This document shows positions 44,320-53,823 of a stretch of DNA of 64,000 nucleotides, in pieces. The position numbers and the translations under genes were made by a program. Under the pieces are notes generated by a model. That model had not been told where the DNA came from. It made no database searches and saw nothing but the letters and a program-made list of their open reading frames with translations. Numbering within the stretch: the stretch's first letter is position 1; the number at the start of each line of letters is the position of its first letter. Source of the stretch: an uncultured Gemmatimonadota bacterium. GTDB taxonomy: Bacteria; Gemmatimonadota; Gemmatimonadetes; Gemmatimonadales; Gemmatimonadaceae. The stretch covers positions 310,001 to 374,000 of the forward strand of contig CADEFN010000005.1 of assembly GCA_902826615.1 (NCBI GenBank), in the 5' to 3' direction.

Positions 44320-45024
44320 CTAGGTGTTCATGTCATCGGTCAGCAGGCGATAGCCCACCTTACGTGTCGTGACGATCTGCACGCCTACGACGCCGGCTTG
44401 CTGCAGCCGACGCCGGACCTCGACCACGTGGCTGTCGATCGTGCGACTTTCCACCTCATTGCTATACCCCCACACTTCGCGCAGCAGATCGCGTCTGGAG
44501 ACGGCCTCGCCCCTGCGCCGAGCCAGGGCAAGCAAGAGGTCGAACTCTCGTGGACGCAGCTCGATGACAACGCCTTCGTAGCGCGCTTCCCGCGCGATCG
44601 GTGAGAGCTCCAGGCCAGCGAGCACCTCGACGCGATTGCGTTGCCGCCGCTCGGCCGGCGCCGACGCGCGGCGGACCAGCGCCTCGATGCGCGCGAGGAG
44701 TTCCGCGAGGCTGAATGGCTTGGTGACGTAGTCGTCGGCGCCGGTGCGGAATCCACGCACTTTGTCGAGGTCGTCACCGCGAGCGGAGAGAATCAGAACG
44801 GGCATGTCGAACCCCTCCTCTCGCATGAGCCTCAGCACCTGCAGACCGTCCAGCTTTGGAAGCATCAGGTCGAGGATCACGACATCGGGCTCCCACATGC
44901 GCACGCGATCGAGTCCCTCGAGGCCATCAGCCGCAATGCGTGATTCGATGTCCTCGGACTGCAGAGCGGTGCGGATGCCGTGTGCAATCGACTCATTGTC
45001 TTCGACAATCAGTACGCGCGTCAT
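44320..45024 (-). CDS. OmpR-family response regulator
   Basis: 234 residues. Receiver domain with IVEDNES, phospho-acceptor Asp52 in VILDLMLPKLDG, LSAR and TKPF; winged-helix OmpR/PhoB output domain (about 132-228) with LRPREFDLLLALARR, LLREVWGY and RTIDSHVVEVRRRL. Its start overlaps the stop of the hydrolase gene by 4 bp, and the histidine kinase is the next gene upstream. It is therefore the regulator of that kinase. Confidence 0.95.
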   Translation of the reverse strand: MTRVLIVEDNESIAHGIRTALQSEDIESRIAADGLEGLDRVRMWEPDVVILDLMLPKLDGLQVLRLMREEGFDMPVLILSARGDDLDKVRGFRTGADDYVTKPFSLAELLARIEALVRRASAPAERRQRNRVEVLAGLELSPIAREARYEGVVIELRPREFDLLLALARRRGEAVSRRDLLREVWGYSNEVESRTIDSHVVEVRRRLQQAGVVGVQIVTTRKVGYRLLTDDMNT

Positions 45025-45914
45025 CGCTGCCCGACCGTTGAGGGGTCGCCCAGGTAGCGACCAGAAGGACCGATGTATGGCGTGAGGAATGCATCGATAT
45101 CCGGCCAGATATCAGCGCCGAGTGCGTGACCATACTCTGGATACGCCCGGACGGTGACAGGTCGGCCGGACGATCGGAGTGACTGGAGATAGGGGACCGC
45201 CAAACGGTTTGGCACCAGCACGTCGGTCATGCCTAGCAGCCAGAGTGTGGGGACGGTCATGGTGGCCAGCGTACCCCGAGGGTCATACCCGGGGGAGCCC
45301 GTAAACTGACGAAGCGCGGCGTAGGCAGAGTCTAGCGAAACGGATGGCTGCATCGCAAAGCGCTCGTAATACATCTCAACACCGACGGGGTCGGCAACAC
45401 CCGAGAACAAAATGGCAAATGCCGCAGAGGGTGTCAGACGGAGTGCTTCCGGAATGATCCACCCGGCTTGACTCGCGCCAAAGTAGCCGCAGCGGGCCGG
45501 ATCGATGCGAGGGGCTGCACAGGCGGTTCCAAGGGCCGCGGCGGCGTCGCGCGCCAGCTCGGGAATGACAGTCATCGACGTGGCCACGTTGACACCGCGA
45601 TATGTGCCGCCCGACTCGCCGACGCCACGTTTGTCATAGCGGAACACCGCGAAGCCACGCGCCGTGAATTGCGGGACCAGATTGCGCATCTCATCCCGTG
45701 TGGTGCGCCCCGAGCCATGGACCATCACGACCACGGGGAATGGACCGTCGCCAGGTGGGCGGTCGAGCACGTAGGCCAGAGATGTGGAATCACTCCAGAA
45801 TTTGCCCTCCTCCCGGGCTTGGTCCTTTTGTGGTTCTCGCGGGCACCCGGACGTGGTACTCGCCGTCGCCACCATGGCAACCATGAGGAGTCGGGACAGG
45901 CCAGGTATCGGCAT
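45021..45914 (-). CDS. Exported alpha/beta hydrolase inside a two-component operon
   Basis: 297 residues from the ATG at 45914. An N-terminal signal segment ends TSGC|P, a possible lipobox. The hydrolase core has HGSGRTTRDE (oxyanion), YDKRGVGES, nucleophile in GASQAGW (GxSxA rather than GxSxG), TDVLVP for the acid and EYGHALG for His. It lies between the histidine kinase and the response regulator and overlaps the regulator by 4 bp. It may act on the signal sensed by the system, but this is inference. Confidence 0.85.
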   Translation of the reverse strand: MPIPGLSRLLMVAMVATASTTSGCPREPQKDQAREEGKFWSDSTSLAYVLDRPPGDGPFPVVVMVHGSGRTTRDEMRNLVPQFTARGFAVFRYDKRGVGESGGTYRGVNVATSMTVIPELARDAAAALGTACAAPRIDPARCGYFGASQAGWIIPEALRLTPSAAFAILFSGVADPVGVEMYYERFAMQPSVSLDSAYAALRQFTGSPGYDPRGTLATMTVPTLWLLGMTDVLVPNRLAVPYLQSLRSSGRPVTVRAYPEYGHALGADIWPDIDAFLTPYIGPSGRYLGDPSTVGQR

Positions 45915-45960
45915 GATGGCAGCAGGAGGAGGATGGTGCAGGTGAAGGTGTCGCCGAGCG

Positions 45961-47586
45961 TCAGCCGAGTGGCAGCGTGACGCGCATGCACGTACCACCG
46001 CGAGTGGAGTCGAGAATGGTGAGGGTGCCGTGCATCTCGGTGAGCAGCGCGACAACCACCGCGAGTCCGAGGCCACTTCCGCCGGCACTCGACTCGGTGT
46101 CGCGCTCCAGCCGAACGTACGGCTCCAGCACGCGCGCTCGCTCGGCGTGCGGAATCCCCGGACCGGTGTCGTCCACGTCGATCACGAGGCTGGTATCCGT
46201 CGCGCGGGTCGCGCGGACAATCACGTCCTGGTCGTGCCGCCCATACCGGACGGCGTTATCGAGCAGGTTGAGAAGCACACCCGCCACCGCCGATGGATCA
46301 CACAGCACGTTTGGCAGGTCATCGGCCTCCAGTATCACACGCGACCGCCGCTTGGCGGCAATAGGCGTGAACCCGGCAATAATCGTCTGCAGTAAGGGCA
46401 CCGGCGCGTGCGAACCAATACGCACGCGCAACATGCGGCGGTCCGTGCGAGCCACGATGAGCACGTTCTCGACCAGGTTGTGCAGCCGCTTGGCTTCGGC
46501 CAGAATCACCTGTGCGGCCTCGGTCGTTGGCGTGGTGCCCGCCGTGCGCCCGGTCACGATGAGTTCCGCGTACAACATGATCTCGGTGAGTGGTGTCCGG
46601 AGTTCGTGTGACACCGTTGCCGTGAACTCACCGCGTAGTTTGGTCAGCGCGGCCACTCGATGAACAAGCAAGGCGGTGAGCGCGATAACGAGAGTGGCAC
46701 CGAACGCCGTGAAGAGACCCCACCAGCGCCGCATGCCGTCGTCGATCACGCCAGTCAGCTCGCGCGCCGCCGCCACTGTCAGTGACGCCTGAACACGTGT
46801 GGCGGTGTCGGGCCCGAATGGCACCCACGCGATCGAGGTCCAGGTGGAGTGAGAGGGACTTTCGTACAGCACTGTCCCGCCGGAGAGCACCACGCGGATC
46901 GCAATGACGTCTTCGTTGGAGCGTCTGGCGCCGAACACGGACGGGAGGAGCGTGGGACGCGTGTTGTAGATGAACCCGAAGACCTTCTTGCGTACACTGT
47001 CCACATCATAGACGGTCAGCAGAAACCGCTCGGCGCCGAGTGGTCCCGTACCCGCACGGGTCATTGCCAGGAACATGGGTGCACCACTCTCGTCGGTTGC
47101 ACGCACCGCAGGTGCGTCACTGGACGCCCTCGCCAGGAGCGAGGACAACACACCCGGTGCTACTGGCGATGTCATTGGTGGTGACGCGGCGACCGCTTGT
47201 CCGTCGCGGTTCAGCAGGTGCACAGAACCGACGTGCAACGCCGCCTCGCACCGACACGCAGCGATCGAATCGAGCGCCGCCCGAGCACGTGCGAGGCGTC
47301 TGTTATCCGGCAGTTCTCCTGCGCGCTCCAGACTTTCGCTGACCATTGCCGCATGGTTGGCCACGAGCGCACCCGCGCGGTACCCAAAGTTCGTCGCGCC
47401 GAACCTGGCAAACTCCACAAGGTTGCGTTCCACGAGCTGACGCTGCCGGTTGTAGGCGCGCCCGCTCTGCCAGGCAAGCAGCAGAACAAGAAGCTCGGCG
47501 ACCGCCAGCAGGGCGTAGACAACGCCGAGTCGGTCACCAGTCAGTCGCCGCAAGGCCAGACGTCGAAAGTCGCTTCGGGTGGGCAC
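45961..47586 (-). CDS. Sensor histidine kinase
   Basis: 541 residues. Membrane helices at about 22-40 and 288-311 enclose a 245-residue periplasmic sensor region with a Cys pair (AACRCEA). The HisKA domain has TVSHELRTPL (His327), followed by HATPase_c motifs NLLDNAVRYG, DDTGPGIP and GGSGLGLAVV. First gene of a kinase-hydrolase-regulator operon. The gap to the hydrolase gene is 46 bp. Confidence 0.94.
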   Translation of the reverse strand: MPTRSDFRRLALRRLTGDRLGVVYALLAVAELLVLLLAWQSGRAYNRQRQLVERNLVEFARFGATNFGYRAGALVANHAAMVSESLERAGELPDNRRLARARAALDSIAACRCEAALHVGSVHLLNRDGQAVAASPPMTSPVAPGVLSSLLARASSDAPAVRATDESGAPMFLAMTRAGTGPLGAERFLLTVYDVDSVRKKVFGFIYNTRPTLLPSVFGARRSNEDVIAIRVVLSGGTVLYESPSHSTWTSIAWVPFGPDTATRVQASLTVAAARELTGVIDDGMRRWWGLFTAFGATLVIALTALLVHRVAALTKLRGEFTATVSHELRTPLTEIMLYAELIVTGRTAGTTPTTEAAQVILAEAKRLHNLVENVLIVARTDRRMLRVRIGSHAPVPLLQTIIAGFTPIAAKRRSRVILEADDLPNVLCDPSAVAGVLLNLLDNAVRYGRHDQDVIVRATRATDTSLVIDVDDTGPGIPHAERARVLEPYVRLERDTESSAGGSGLGLAVVVALLTEMHGTLTILDSTRGGTCMRVTLPLG

Positions 47587-47799
47587 CGTCGGATCATAGC
47601 GTTGAACCGTGGCAGCATCCAGCTCGCCCGCTCAATCGGCCCGGTTACAGCGACCGTTCATCAATCTCTGACATTCGGGGGCTCGCCGCGCGACTAATGT
47701 TGGACTGCACGTGCGAGCGGCTCCACGCCGTCGCCACATGCCGTGTGCTCCACCGGGTCGCGTTGTGTGCGGCCTGCCACCCCGGGACTGAGAGGCTCC

Positions 47800-48234
47800 G
47801 TGCGTGCCGTGACGTTGCTGCTGGCGCTGCTTAGCGTATCGTGTGGGTCAACGACATCCGCAGATCGGCCGACGAGCCAGCTGAGTGTTGGCGGATCGTA
47901 TACGACGGCGGTGACCCTTTCCGAAAACTCATGTCCCGGGACCGTGGTCGAAACCCACCCAACGACCGTCAGTCACGTGCCGGGAGCACGCACACTCTCC
48001 TTGACGCACGCCGGCACGACGTATACGGGCACGATCGACTCGGGCGGTGTCTTCCGCACACCTGCCACACCCTACGTGTTTGGCGCGACGACCTACGTCA
48101 TGTCCATCGCGGGGCGGTTCACCACCACCACGATCGATGCGTTGGTCACGGTGGTGCCGCAGGTGACACCCCCGTGTCAGTTCGTGGCGCGGTGGGTGGG
48201 CCCCAAATCAGGGTCGCCCAACACGATTCCCTGA
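47800..48234 (+). CDS. Small lipoprotein
   Basis: 144 residues from the GTG at 47800, which has GAGAGG 4 nt upstream; an in-frame GTG further up lacks such a site. Lipobox SVSC|G. The mature protein is beta-rich and Thr/Ser-rich with Cys at NSCPG and PPCQF that could pair. No known family. Convergent with the antiporter gene. Confidence 0.65.
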   Translation: MRAVTLLLALLSVSCGSTTSADRPTSQLSVGGSYTTAVTLSENSCPGTVVETHPTTVSHVPGARTLSLTHAGTTYTGTIDSGGVFRTPATPYVFGATTYVMSIAGRFTTTTIDALVTVVPQVTPPCQFVARWVGPKSGSPNTIP

Positions 48235-48258
48235 CGCGGCCAACACAAGGCGGGCGCG

Positions 48259-49969
48259 CTAGCGCGCCGGCTCGCCGTGGTACGCTGCTGCCGAACGTTG
48301 GAGCAGCGACTGGATCATGCTGTTCGCCAGCTCCTCGGCGCCCACGAATACGCGATCCACATGCTCCTGGCGCATCAGTGCGGCCTCCTGGTCATTGTGC
48401 GCCCGGGCCGTTGCACGGATGCGCGGATTTAATCGCCGCGCGATGTCCACCATCTGACGCGTGCGGGGCAGGGCACCGGTCACGATCACCAGATCGCGCG
48501 CTCTGGCGATGTGCGCTTGCACCAGCACCGCCGGTTCCGTGCCGTCGCCCCACACCGCCAGCGCTCCCTCGGCGCGGAGTCGTTCTACCACCTCCCGGTT
48601 TTCCTCCACCACCACACACGTGAGCCCGTTCGCGCGCAGGGCCTCACCAATGTGTCGCCCCACGCGACCGTAACCAACAAGCACGACGTGATCAGTCAGC
48701 CGCTCCGGTGGGACGTCGGCTGGTACCTGCGCGAGTGGGTCATCGATGGCGTCCGCTCGCCACGCACGACGAGACACACGCGCGGCGAGTCGTTCGATCG
48801 GATCAATGAGACGGAACAGCAACGGGTTGAGCGCGATCGAGAGAATGGCTGCCGCGAGCAGGAGATTGCGGCCCGAGGGCGGAAGGAGCCCAAGTGACGC
48901 GCCGAGTGGCGAGGATGAAGGAGAACTCGCCGATCTGGGAGAGTCCCACCGCAACGGCGAGGGCCGTCCGCAGCGGATACCGGTAGGTCATCACGATCCC
49001 GAACGTCAGCACGAATTTCACGAGCACCACGATGGCCAGCGTCGTGATGACGCGTCCCGGCTCCTGGATCAGGACCGCCGGATCGAACAACATCCCGACG
49101 GACACGAAGAACATCACCGAGAATGCGTCGCGCAGTGGCAGCGACTCCTCCGCCGCTCGGTGGCTGAGCTCCGATTCTCGCAGCACCATTCCGGCGAAGA
49201 ACGCACCGAGTGCGAACGACACCCCGAAGAGCTGCGCCGCGCCAAACGCGATCCCGACTCCTGCTGCGATGACGGCCAGGGTGAATAGTTCGCGTGATGC
49301 CGTCCCCGCCACCTGCCACAGCATCCAGGGCAGCACCCGCCGCGCGATCACGAGCATGAGCACCACGAAGATTCCGACGCGCCCGAGTGTCAGCGCGATG
49401 GTCATCGGCAGCCCCTGCGCGGAGTCCTGTGCCGTGGGCGCGCCGAGCGCGCCGGCCAGCGGTGGCAGCAGCACGAGCACCAGCACCAGTGCCAGGTCTT
49501 CGACGATCAGCCAGCCTACCGCAATCCGTCCGGTCATCGACACGAGCTTGCCGCGATCTTCGAGGATGCGGAGCAACACCACAGTACTCGAGACCGACAA
49601 TGCGAGGCCGAACACGATCCCCGCGCCCACGCTCCAGCCCCACCCGCGTGTTATGAGCACAACGATGGCGGTCGTGATGGCCATCCGCCCCAGCGCTCCC
49701 GGTACCGCGATGCGTCGCACCGACAGCAGGTCGTCGCGCGAAAAGTGGAGGCCGACGCCAAACATCAAAAGGATGACGCCGATCTCCGCCAGCTCTTGCG
49801 ACAAGTGCACGTTCGCGACGAAGCCGGGCGTCGCCGGTCCCAGAAACACGCCCGCCACCAGGTACCCAACGAGCGGCGGCATCCGCAGCTTGGTCGCGAA
49901 GAACCCAAAGACCAGCGCCAGTGCGAAGGCGGCGGCCAGGGTGGAGATGAGCGTGACGTCCCCGGGCAT
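48259..49969 (-). pseudogene. KefB/YbaL-type CPA2 cation:proton antiporter with TrkA-N domain, frameshifted
   Basis: The frame from the ATG at 49969 encodes about 12 membrane helices of a CPA2 antiporter (LVGYLVAGVFLGPATPGFVA, GAGIVFGLALSVSSTVVLLR, VGLSQIGEFSFILA) and then loses homology. The next frame continues the same family at LGASLGLLPPSGRNLLLAAA, the last helix, and then a TrkA-N NAD-binding domain (VLVGYGRVGRHIGEALRANG). The switch is near 48900-48915 and needs +1 or -2 nt correction. Both halves are otherwise intact, so a sequencing or assembly indel is as likely as a real lesion. Intact, it would be a regulated potassium efflux system. Confidence 0.8.
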
Positions 49970-50015
49970 AAGAGGAGTCTACCGCAGCGCACGTCGGCCG
50001 GGGGGGGAATACTTC

Positions 50016-50053
50016 GGCGGGCGTACATCCATGGCTGCAGGGATCCGCCCGCC
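50016..50053 (-). terminator. Hairpin after molybdenum hydroxylase operon
   Basis: GGCGGGCG (50016-50023) and CGCCCGCC (50046-50053) are perfect inverted copies with a 22-nt spacer, downstream of the large-subunit gene on the minus strand. A G-run, not a T-run, is near, so intrinsic termination is uncertain. Confidence 0.4.
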
Positions 50054-50117
50054 CCATGGCACCGCGCTCAGCCTGACGACGGCTCGCCAGCGTCAGGCGG
50101 TGGCGGACAATGTGCGG

Positions 50118-52349
50118 CTACCCACCCGTCCGAAGCTGATCACCGATGGGCAGCGTACGGATGCGCTTGCCGGTGGCTGCGTGGATGGCATTGGTCAGCG
50201 CAGGGAGCGCACTCGGAATGCCCATCTCGCCAGCCCCCGCTGGCGCTCGTGTGCTTTGCACCACGTGGACTTCGACGTCAGGTGCCTCGCGCAGCCGCAT
50301 GAGCGGATAGTCGGGAAAGTTGCGCTGCTGCACGCGCCCGTTGGCCCAGGTGACCTCGAGCCGCAGTGCGGTGGAGAGCCCGTCGATGGTGCCGCCGGAG
50401 AGCTGCGCTTCGAGCCCGGCCAGGTTCACCACTTGCCCCACATCTGCTACGCAGATGCAGCGGTGGATGCGGACGGACCCGTTGACGACGCTCACCTCGA
50501 GGGCATGCGCGGCGTATCCGCCAAAGGTGAAGTGGCAGGCGATGCCACGACCACGCCCCGCCGGTGTCGGGGAATTCCAGGCGATGAGACGCGCCGCTTC
50601 CTGCAGCACATGCGCCAGACGTCCCGAGTGGAAGACCGGCCCGCCATGGTCGCGATAGGGCTGCTCACGCGCAGCACCAATGAGGTCCAAACGCAGTGCG
50701 ACGGGATCGCGCCGCGTCGCGGTCGCCACCTCGTCGATGAAGGACTCGGTGGCAAACGCTCCAAAGGTATGCAGCGGTGCACGCCACCACCCGGGCGCCA
50801 TGCCGAACTCCACGGGACTGAAGCGGGATTCGTAGTTGGCGACCGCGCCCGCGGGGTAGGCATCGGGGTCGCACGTCCCGGTCCACGCGGGCGCCTCCCG
50901 CATGCCGGGATCGCGACGCGGGCGGGGCGTGGCGGCGACGTGGTGCCGCCATCCAGTGACCCGTCCCGAGGTATCGACCACGGCCGACAAGCCATGCATG
51001 CCAAACGGCCGGTAGAAGTCGTGTGCGAGGTCGTCCTCTCGAGTCCAGATGAGTTTGACGGGCCGACGGACCTGCTGCGCGATCTTCACGGCCTCAGCCA
51101 CGTAGTCACTGCGCAGGCGGCGCCCGAATCCACCACCACTGCGCGGGAGCTCGATATCAATGGACAAACGAGGAAGGCCGGTGAGTTCGGCCACGATGCG
51201 GGAGACATCGCCTGGGCTCTGCACCGATGCGACGATACGCGCCCGCTGCGGCCCCAGCTCCACGAAGCATCCCGGGGGTTCCATGGGGGCATGCGCCAGC
51301 ATCGGCACGGTGTATTGGGCTTCGATGGTGCGCGCACCGCTGGCAGCCGCTTCGGCAAAGTTCCCATCCTGCCGAACAACGGTCCCCGTGCCCTGCAGCT
51401 GCGCTGCCGCCCGCTGCTGCAGTGCACGCGTAGAGTCGGAGGCCCACGGGCCACGTGTCCACTCGACCCTGAGGGCACGCCTGCCGAGGATTGCGCTCCA
51501 GGTGTCCCGTGCCACCACGGCCACGCCGGCCGCGAGGTTGTGCCGGATGTCTTCACCCGGCGCATGACCGCTGATACGCACCACATCCACGACGCCTGCC
51601 ACGCGACGGGTCGCACTGTCGTCCACAGACGAGATGCCTCCTTCGAACCAGGGACAGCGTTCGATGACGGCGATGAGTACCCCCTCCGTCGTGGCGTCGA
51701 TGCCGTATCGCGCTCTCCCGGTCACGATATCCCGGGCGTCGACCGTGGGCACCCGCGTGCCCAGGAGGCGAAACTCGCTGGGTGTCTTGAGCTGTACCAC
51801 ATCCGGAGGTGCAATGTTGGCCGCATCGGCCGCCAATTCGCCATAACTGGCGCGCCGCCCATCGGGGTGCCTGACGGCACCATCACCTGTCTTCAGCACG
51901 CTGGCTTGCGAGCTCCAGCGCCTGGCCGCCGCTTCGCGCAACATCCATCGCGCCTTGGCTCCCGCCTGACGGAGGTCGTCCCACCCATCGGGAATGGAGG
52001 TGCTCCCGCCAGCGCCCTGGCTGCCATAACGCGGCCGTACGCCCGGGGGCTGGGGCGCAGCGTCCAGTGCGTACGGAAGCTGCTCAACGCGCACCATGCT
52101 CCAGGGCACATCAAGCTCTTCCACCACAAGCATCGGCAACGAGGTGCGCACGCCCTGACCGATCTCGCATCCGCGTGCACCTACCACGATACTGCCGGCC
52201 GGATCGATCCGCACAAACGCGGTCAGCTGGACTGGCGCCAAGGCAGCGGCCCCATCTGCAGGATACTGCCGCACGTAGTGACCAACCCAGAGTCCGCCGA
52301 GTGCAGTCGATGATGTGCGGATGAATCCGCGCCGATCCATGGACGTCAT
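50118..52349 (-). CDS. Molybdenum hydroxylase large subunit (isoquinoline 1-oxidoreductase-like)
   Basis: 743 residues from the ATG at 52349 (ATGA overlap with the small subunit). A twin-arginine signal (MDRRGFIRTSST) suggests Tat export. The body matches the xanthine-dehydrogenase superfamily large subunit: duplicated Mo-binding domain pieces, with PRSGGGFGRRL and GAGEMGIPSALPALTNAI containing the catalytic Glu. Similar to aldehyde/isoquinoline oxidoreductase beta subunits. Length matches the IorB-like group. Substrate unknown. Confidence 0.9.
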   Translation of the reverse strand: MTSMDRRGFIRTSSTALGGLWVGHYVRQYPADGAAALAPVQLTAFVRIDPAGSIVVGARGCEIGQGVRTSLPMLVVEELDVPWSMVRVEQLPYALDAAPQPPGVRPRYGSQGAGGSTSIPDGWDDLRQAGAKARWMLREAAARRWSSQASVLKTGDGAVRHPDGRRASYGELAADAANIAPPDVVQLKTPSEFRLLGTRVPTVDARDIVTGRARYGIDATTEGVLIAVIERCPWFEGGISSVDDSATRRVAGVVDVVRISGHAPGEDIRHNLAAGVAVVARDTWSAILGRRALRVEWTRGPWASDSTRALQQRAAAQLQGTGTVVRQDGNFAEAAASGARTIEAQYTVPMLAHAPMEPPGCFVELGPQRARIVASVQSPGDVSRIVAELTGLPRLSIDIELPRSGGGFGRRLRSDYVAEAVKIAQQVRRPVKLIWTREDDLAHDFYRPFGMHGLSAVVDTSGRVTGWRHHVAATPRPRRDPGMREAPAWTGTCDPDAYPAGAVANYESRFSPVEFGMAPGWWRAPLHTFGAFATESFIDEVATATRRDPVALRLDLIGAAREQPYRDHGGPVFHSGRLAHVLQEAARLIAWNSPTPAGRGRGIACHFTFGGYAAHALEVSVVNGSVRIHRCICVADVGQVVNLAGLEAQLSGGTIDGLSTALRLEVTWANGRVQQRNFPDYPLMRLREAPDVEVHVVQSTRAPAGAGEMGIPSALPALTNAIHAATGKRIRTLPIGDQLRTGG

Positions 52350-52816
52350 GGGGCCTTCTCCTCCCTCAGAAGCGCCGCCGCCCGATGTAGCGCCTTGCGA
52401 ATCTTCGGATAGGTGCCGCACCGGCAGAGGTTGGTGAGACCGTTGATCTCCTCGTCCGACGGACTCGGTGTACGTGAAAGCAGGGCGGCTGCGGCCATGA
52501 TCTGTCCTGCCTGGCAATAGCCGCATTGGGGTACATCTTCGTCGAGCCAGGCCTGCTGAACAGGGTGGAGTGTCTCTCCCTGGGCGAGCCCCTCAATCGT
52601 CCTCACCTCGCGACCGTCCAGTGTCGACATGGCTCGGCTGCACGAGCGGGTGGCACGTTCGTCGATGTGTACCGTGCATGCTCCGCATGCACCGACGCCG
52701 CAGCCGAAGCGTGTGCCGGCAAGCCCTGCGTAGTCGCGCAGATACCACAAAAGGGGCATGCTGGCGTCGCCGTCGAACGCGACGTCGCGACCATTCAGTG
52801 TGAACCGCACCGCCAT
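52346..52816 (-). CDS. (2Fe-2S) small subunit of molybdenum hydroxylase
   Basis: 156 residues from the ATG at 52816. Both Fe-S clusters are complete: plant-type ferredoxin Cys39, 44, 47, 59 (CGVGACGACTV ... C) and the helical-bundle cluster Cys98, 101, 131, 133 (CGYC ... CRC). The stop overlaps the large-subunit start by 4 bp. The FAD subunit of xanthine dehydrogenases is absent, consistent with the two-subunit isoquinoline/aldehyde oxidoreductase type that uses a cytochrome as electron acceptor; no such cytochrome gene adjoins it. Confidence 0.93.
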   Translation of the reverse strand: MAVRFTLNGRDVAFDGDASMPLLWYLRDYAGLAGTRFGCGVGACGACTVHIDERATRSCSRAMSTLDGREVRTIEGLAQGETLHPVQQAWLDEDVPQCGYCQAGQIMAAAALLSRTPSPSDEEINGLTNLCRCGTYPKIRKALHRAAALLREEKAP

Positions 52817-53000
52817 TCTCGGGGTCTCCGCAGCCGTAGAGCCTGACGATGTCTCAGCGACTGCGGTTGCGCTTTCCTTCAGTGACCAGCCGAGATCTTG
52901 CGGGGTAAGGCGACGTGAGAGGGGAGTGAGCGGCCGAGCAGCCACCACGCACCGCGTTCGGACAGCGACACGTCACGACCTGTCACTCGTGACGTGACAC

Positions 53001-53666
53001 TCATGGCCTGGTACTCCGAGTCTCAACAGGGTCCACGAAATGCTTCACGACGATGAGGACGTTGGCCATTGGCTTCCCGGAACTGACAACCATCGCTGCG
53101 GCAAGCGAGGGCCGACTCCCAAGCCCGAGGTCCTCGTTCGTGAGGTAGGGCGTGTAGAACATCAGGTGTGGTTGCCAGCGTCCGGCGGGGGCGCCGCTGT
53201 CACTCACGAGTTGCTGGGCAGAAGACATCATGTACGCCATGGCCGGGCGGCGCGGAATGCGCAAGCGCCCACTGCTGAGGTGTTGCGCAAGTTCGCGATC
53301 GATCTCGGCGGCAGGTCTCCCGCGCTGGATGTCCGCCATCTGAACGAGTGTCCGCTGCATGATCGTAGCGCTCGCTTCGGCATCGAAGCAGATCGGTTCT
53401 ATGGAAGAAGGCCAGCTGCGGTCGACAAGGCAGCTGTTCCCGTTTGTGCCGGTTTCCGCCACGACATACCCCGTATCGGTGAGCACATAGATGGTGGCGG
53501 CACTGGACACTTCGGAGGGCGCTGCACTGCGCGCGAGCGCGATCTCTCGATCTCGTGGCAGAAGTGCGCGCTTGCCGGGACGGGTGGCTTCCGCCTCTTG
53601 AGCGTGGAGGCTGCACGTAAACAAGACGAAGGCCTGCAGTGCAGGGAGAGTGCGCAAGCGGGACAT
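53001..53666 (-). CDS. Exported hypothetical protein
   Basis: 221 residues from the ATG at 53666; the frame extends upstream, but this ATG begins a good signal peptide (ending CSLHAQ). The mature part has a beta-rich middle (TIYVLTDTGYVVAE), a Cys pair (NSCLVDR, EPICFD), and a C-terminal segment with VLIVVKHF. No family recognised. Divergent from the YCII-linked sigma factor gene. Confidence 0.6.
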   Translation of the reverse strand: MSRLRTLPALQAFVLFTCSLHAQEAEATRPGKRALLPRDREIALARSAAPSEVSSAATIYVLTDTGYVVAETGTNGNSCLVDRSWPSSIEPICFDAEASATIMQRTLVQMADIQRGRPAAEIDRELAQHLSSGRLRIPRRPAMAYMMSSAQQLVSDSGAPAGRWQPHLMFYTPYLTNEDLGLGSRPSLAAAMVVSSGKPMANVLIVVKHFVDPVETRSTRP

Positions 53667-53672
53667 GTAGGA

Positions 53673-53688
53673 TGGGGTGGGCACCCCA
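53673..53688. promoter_or_regulatory. TGGGGTG-GG-CACCCCA palindrome in divergent promoter
   Basis: Seven-base arms around two bases, 6 bp upstream of the start of the leftward exported protein. Possible operator shared with the rightward sigma factor; no proof. Confidence 0.35.
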
Positions 53689-53823
53689 CATAGTGCGTCG
53701 GTGTGGGCAAAGGGTTGCACCGGGTTTTCGACGCAATGCAACTCTGGGACGGATTCTTGACACTCACTGATTGTGCAGCACGACAAGACCAACACACCAT
53801 CATCTCTGTCCGAAAGCTCCTTG

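Noticed and set aside
48696-50057. 453-codon minus-strand frame over the antiporter
   Set aside because: Shadow frame of the true antiporter reading, mostly Arg and Ala.
49032-52313. Very long plus-strand open frame (1093 codons)
   Set aside because: It is antisense to the antiporter and molybdenum hydroxylase genes, which have clear families; the frame is Arg/His/Thr-rich with no domains.
53757-53762. TTGACA as a -35 box for the sigma factor gene at 53824
   Set aside because: No acceptable -10 element at 16-18 bp spacing.
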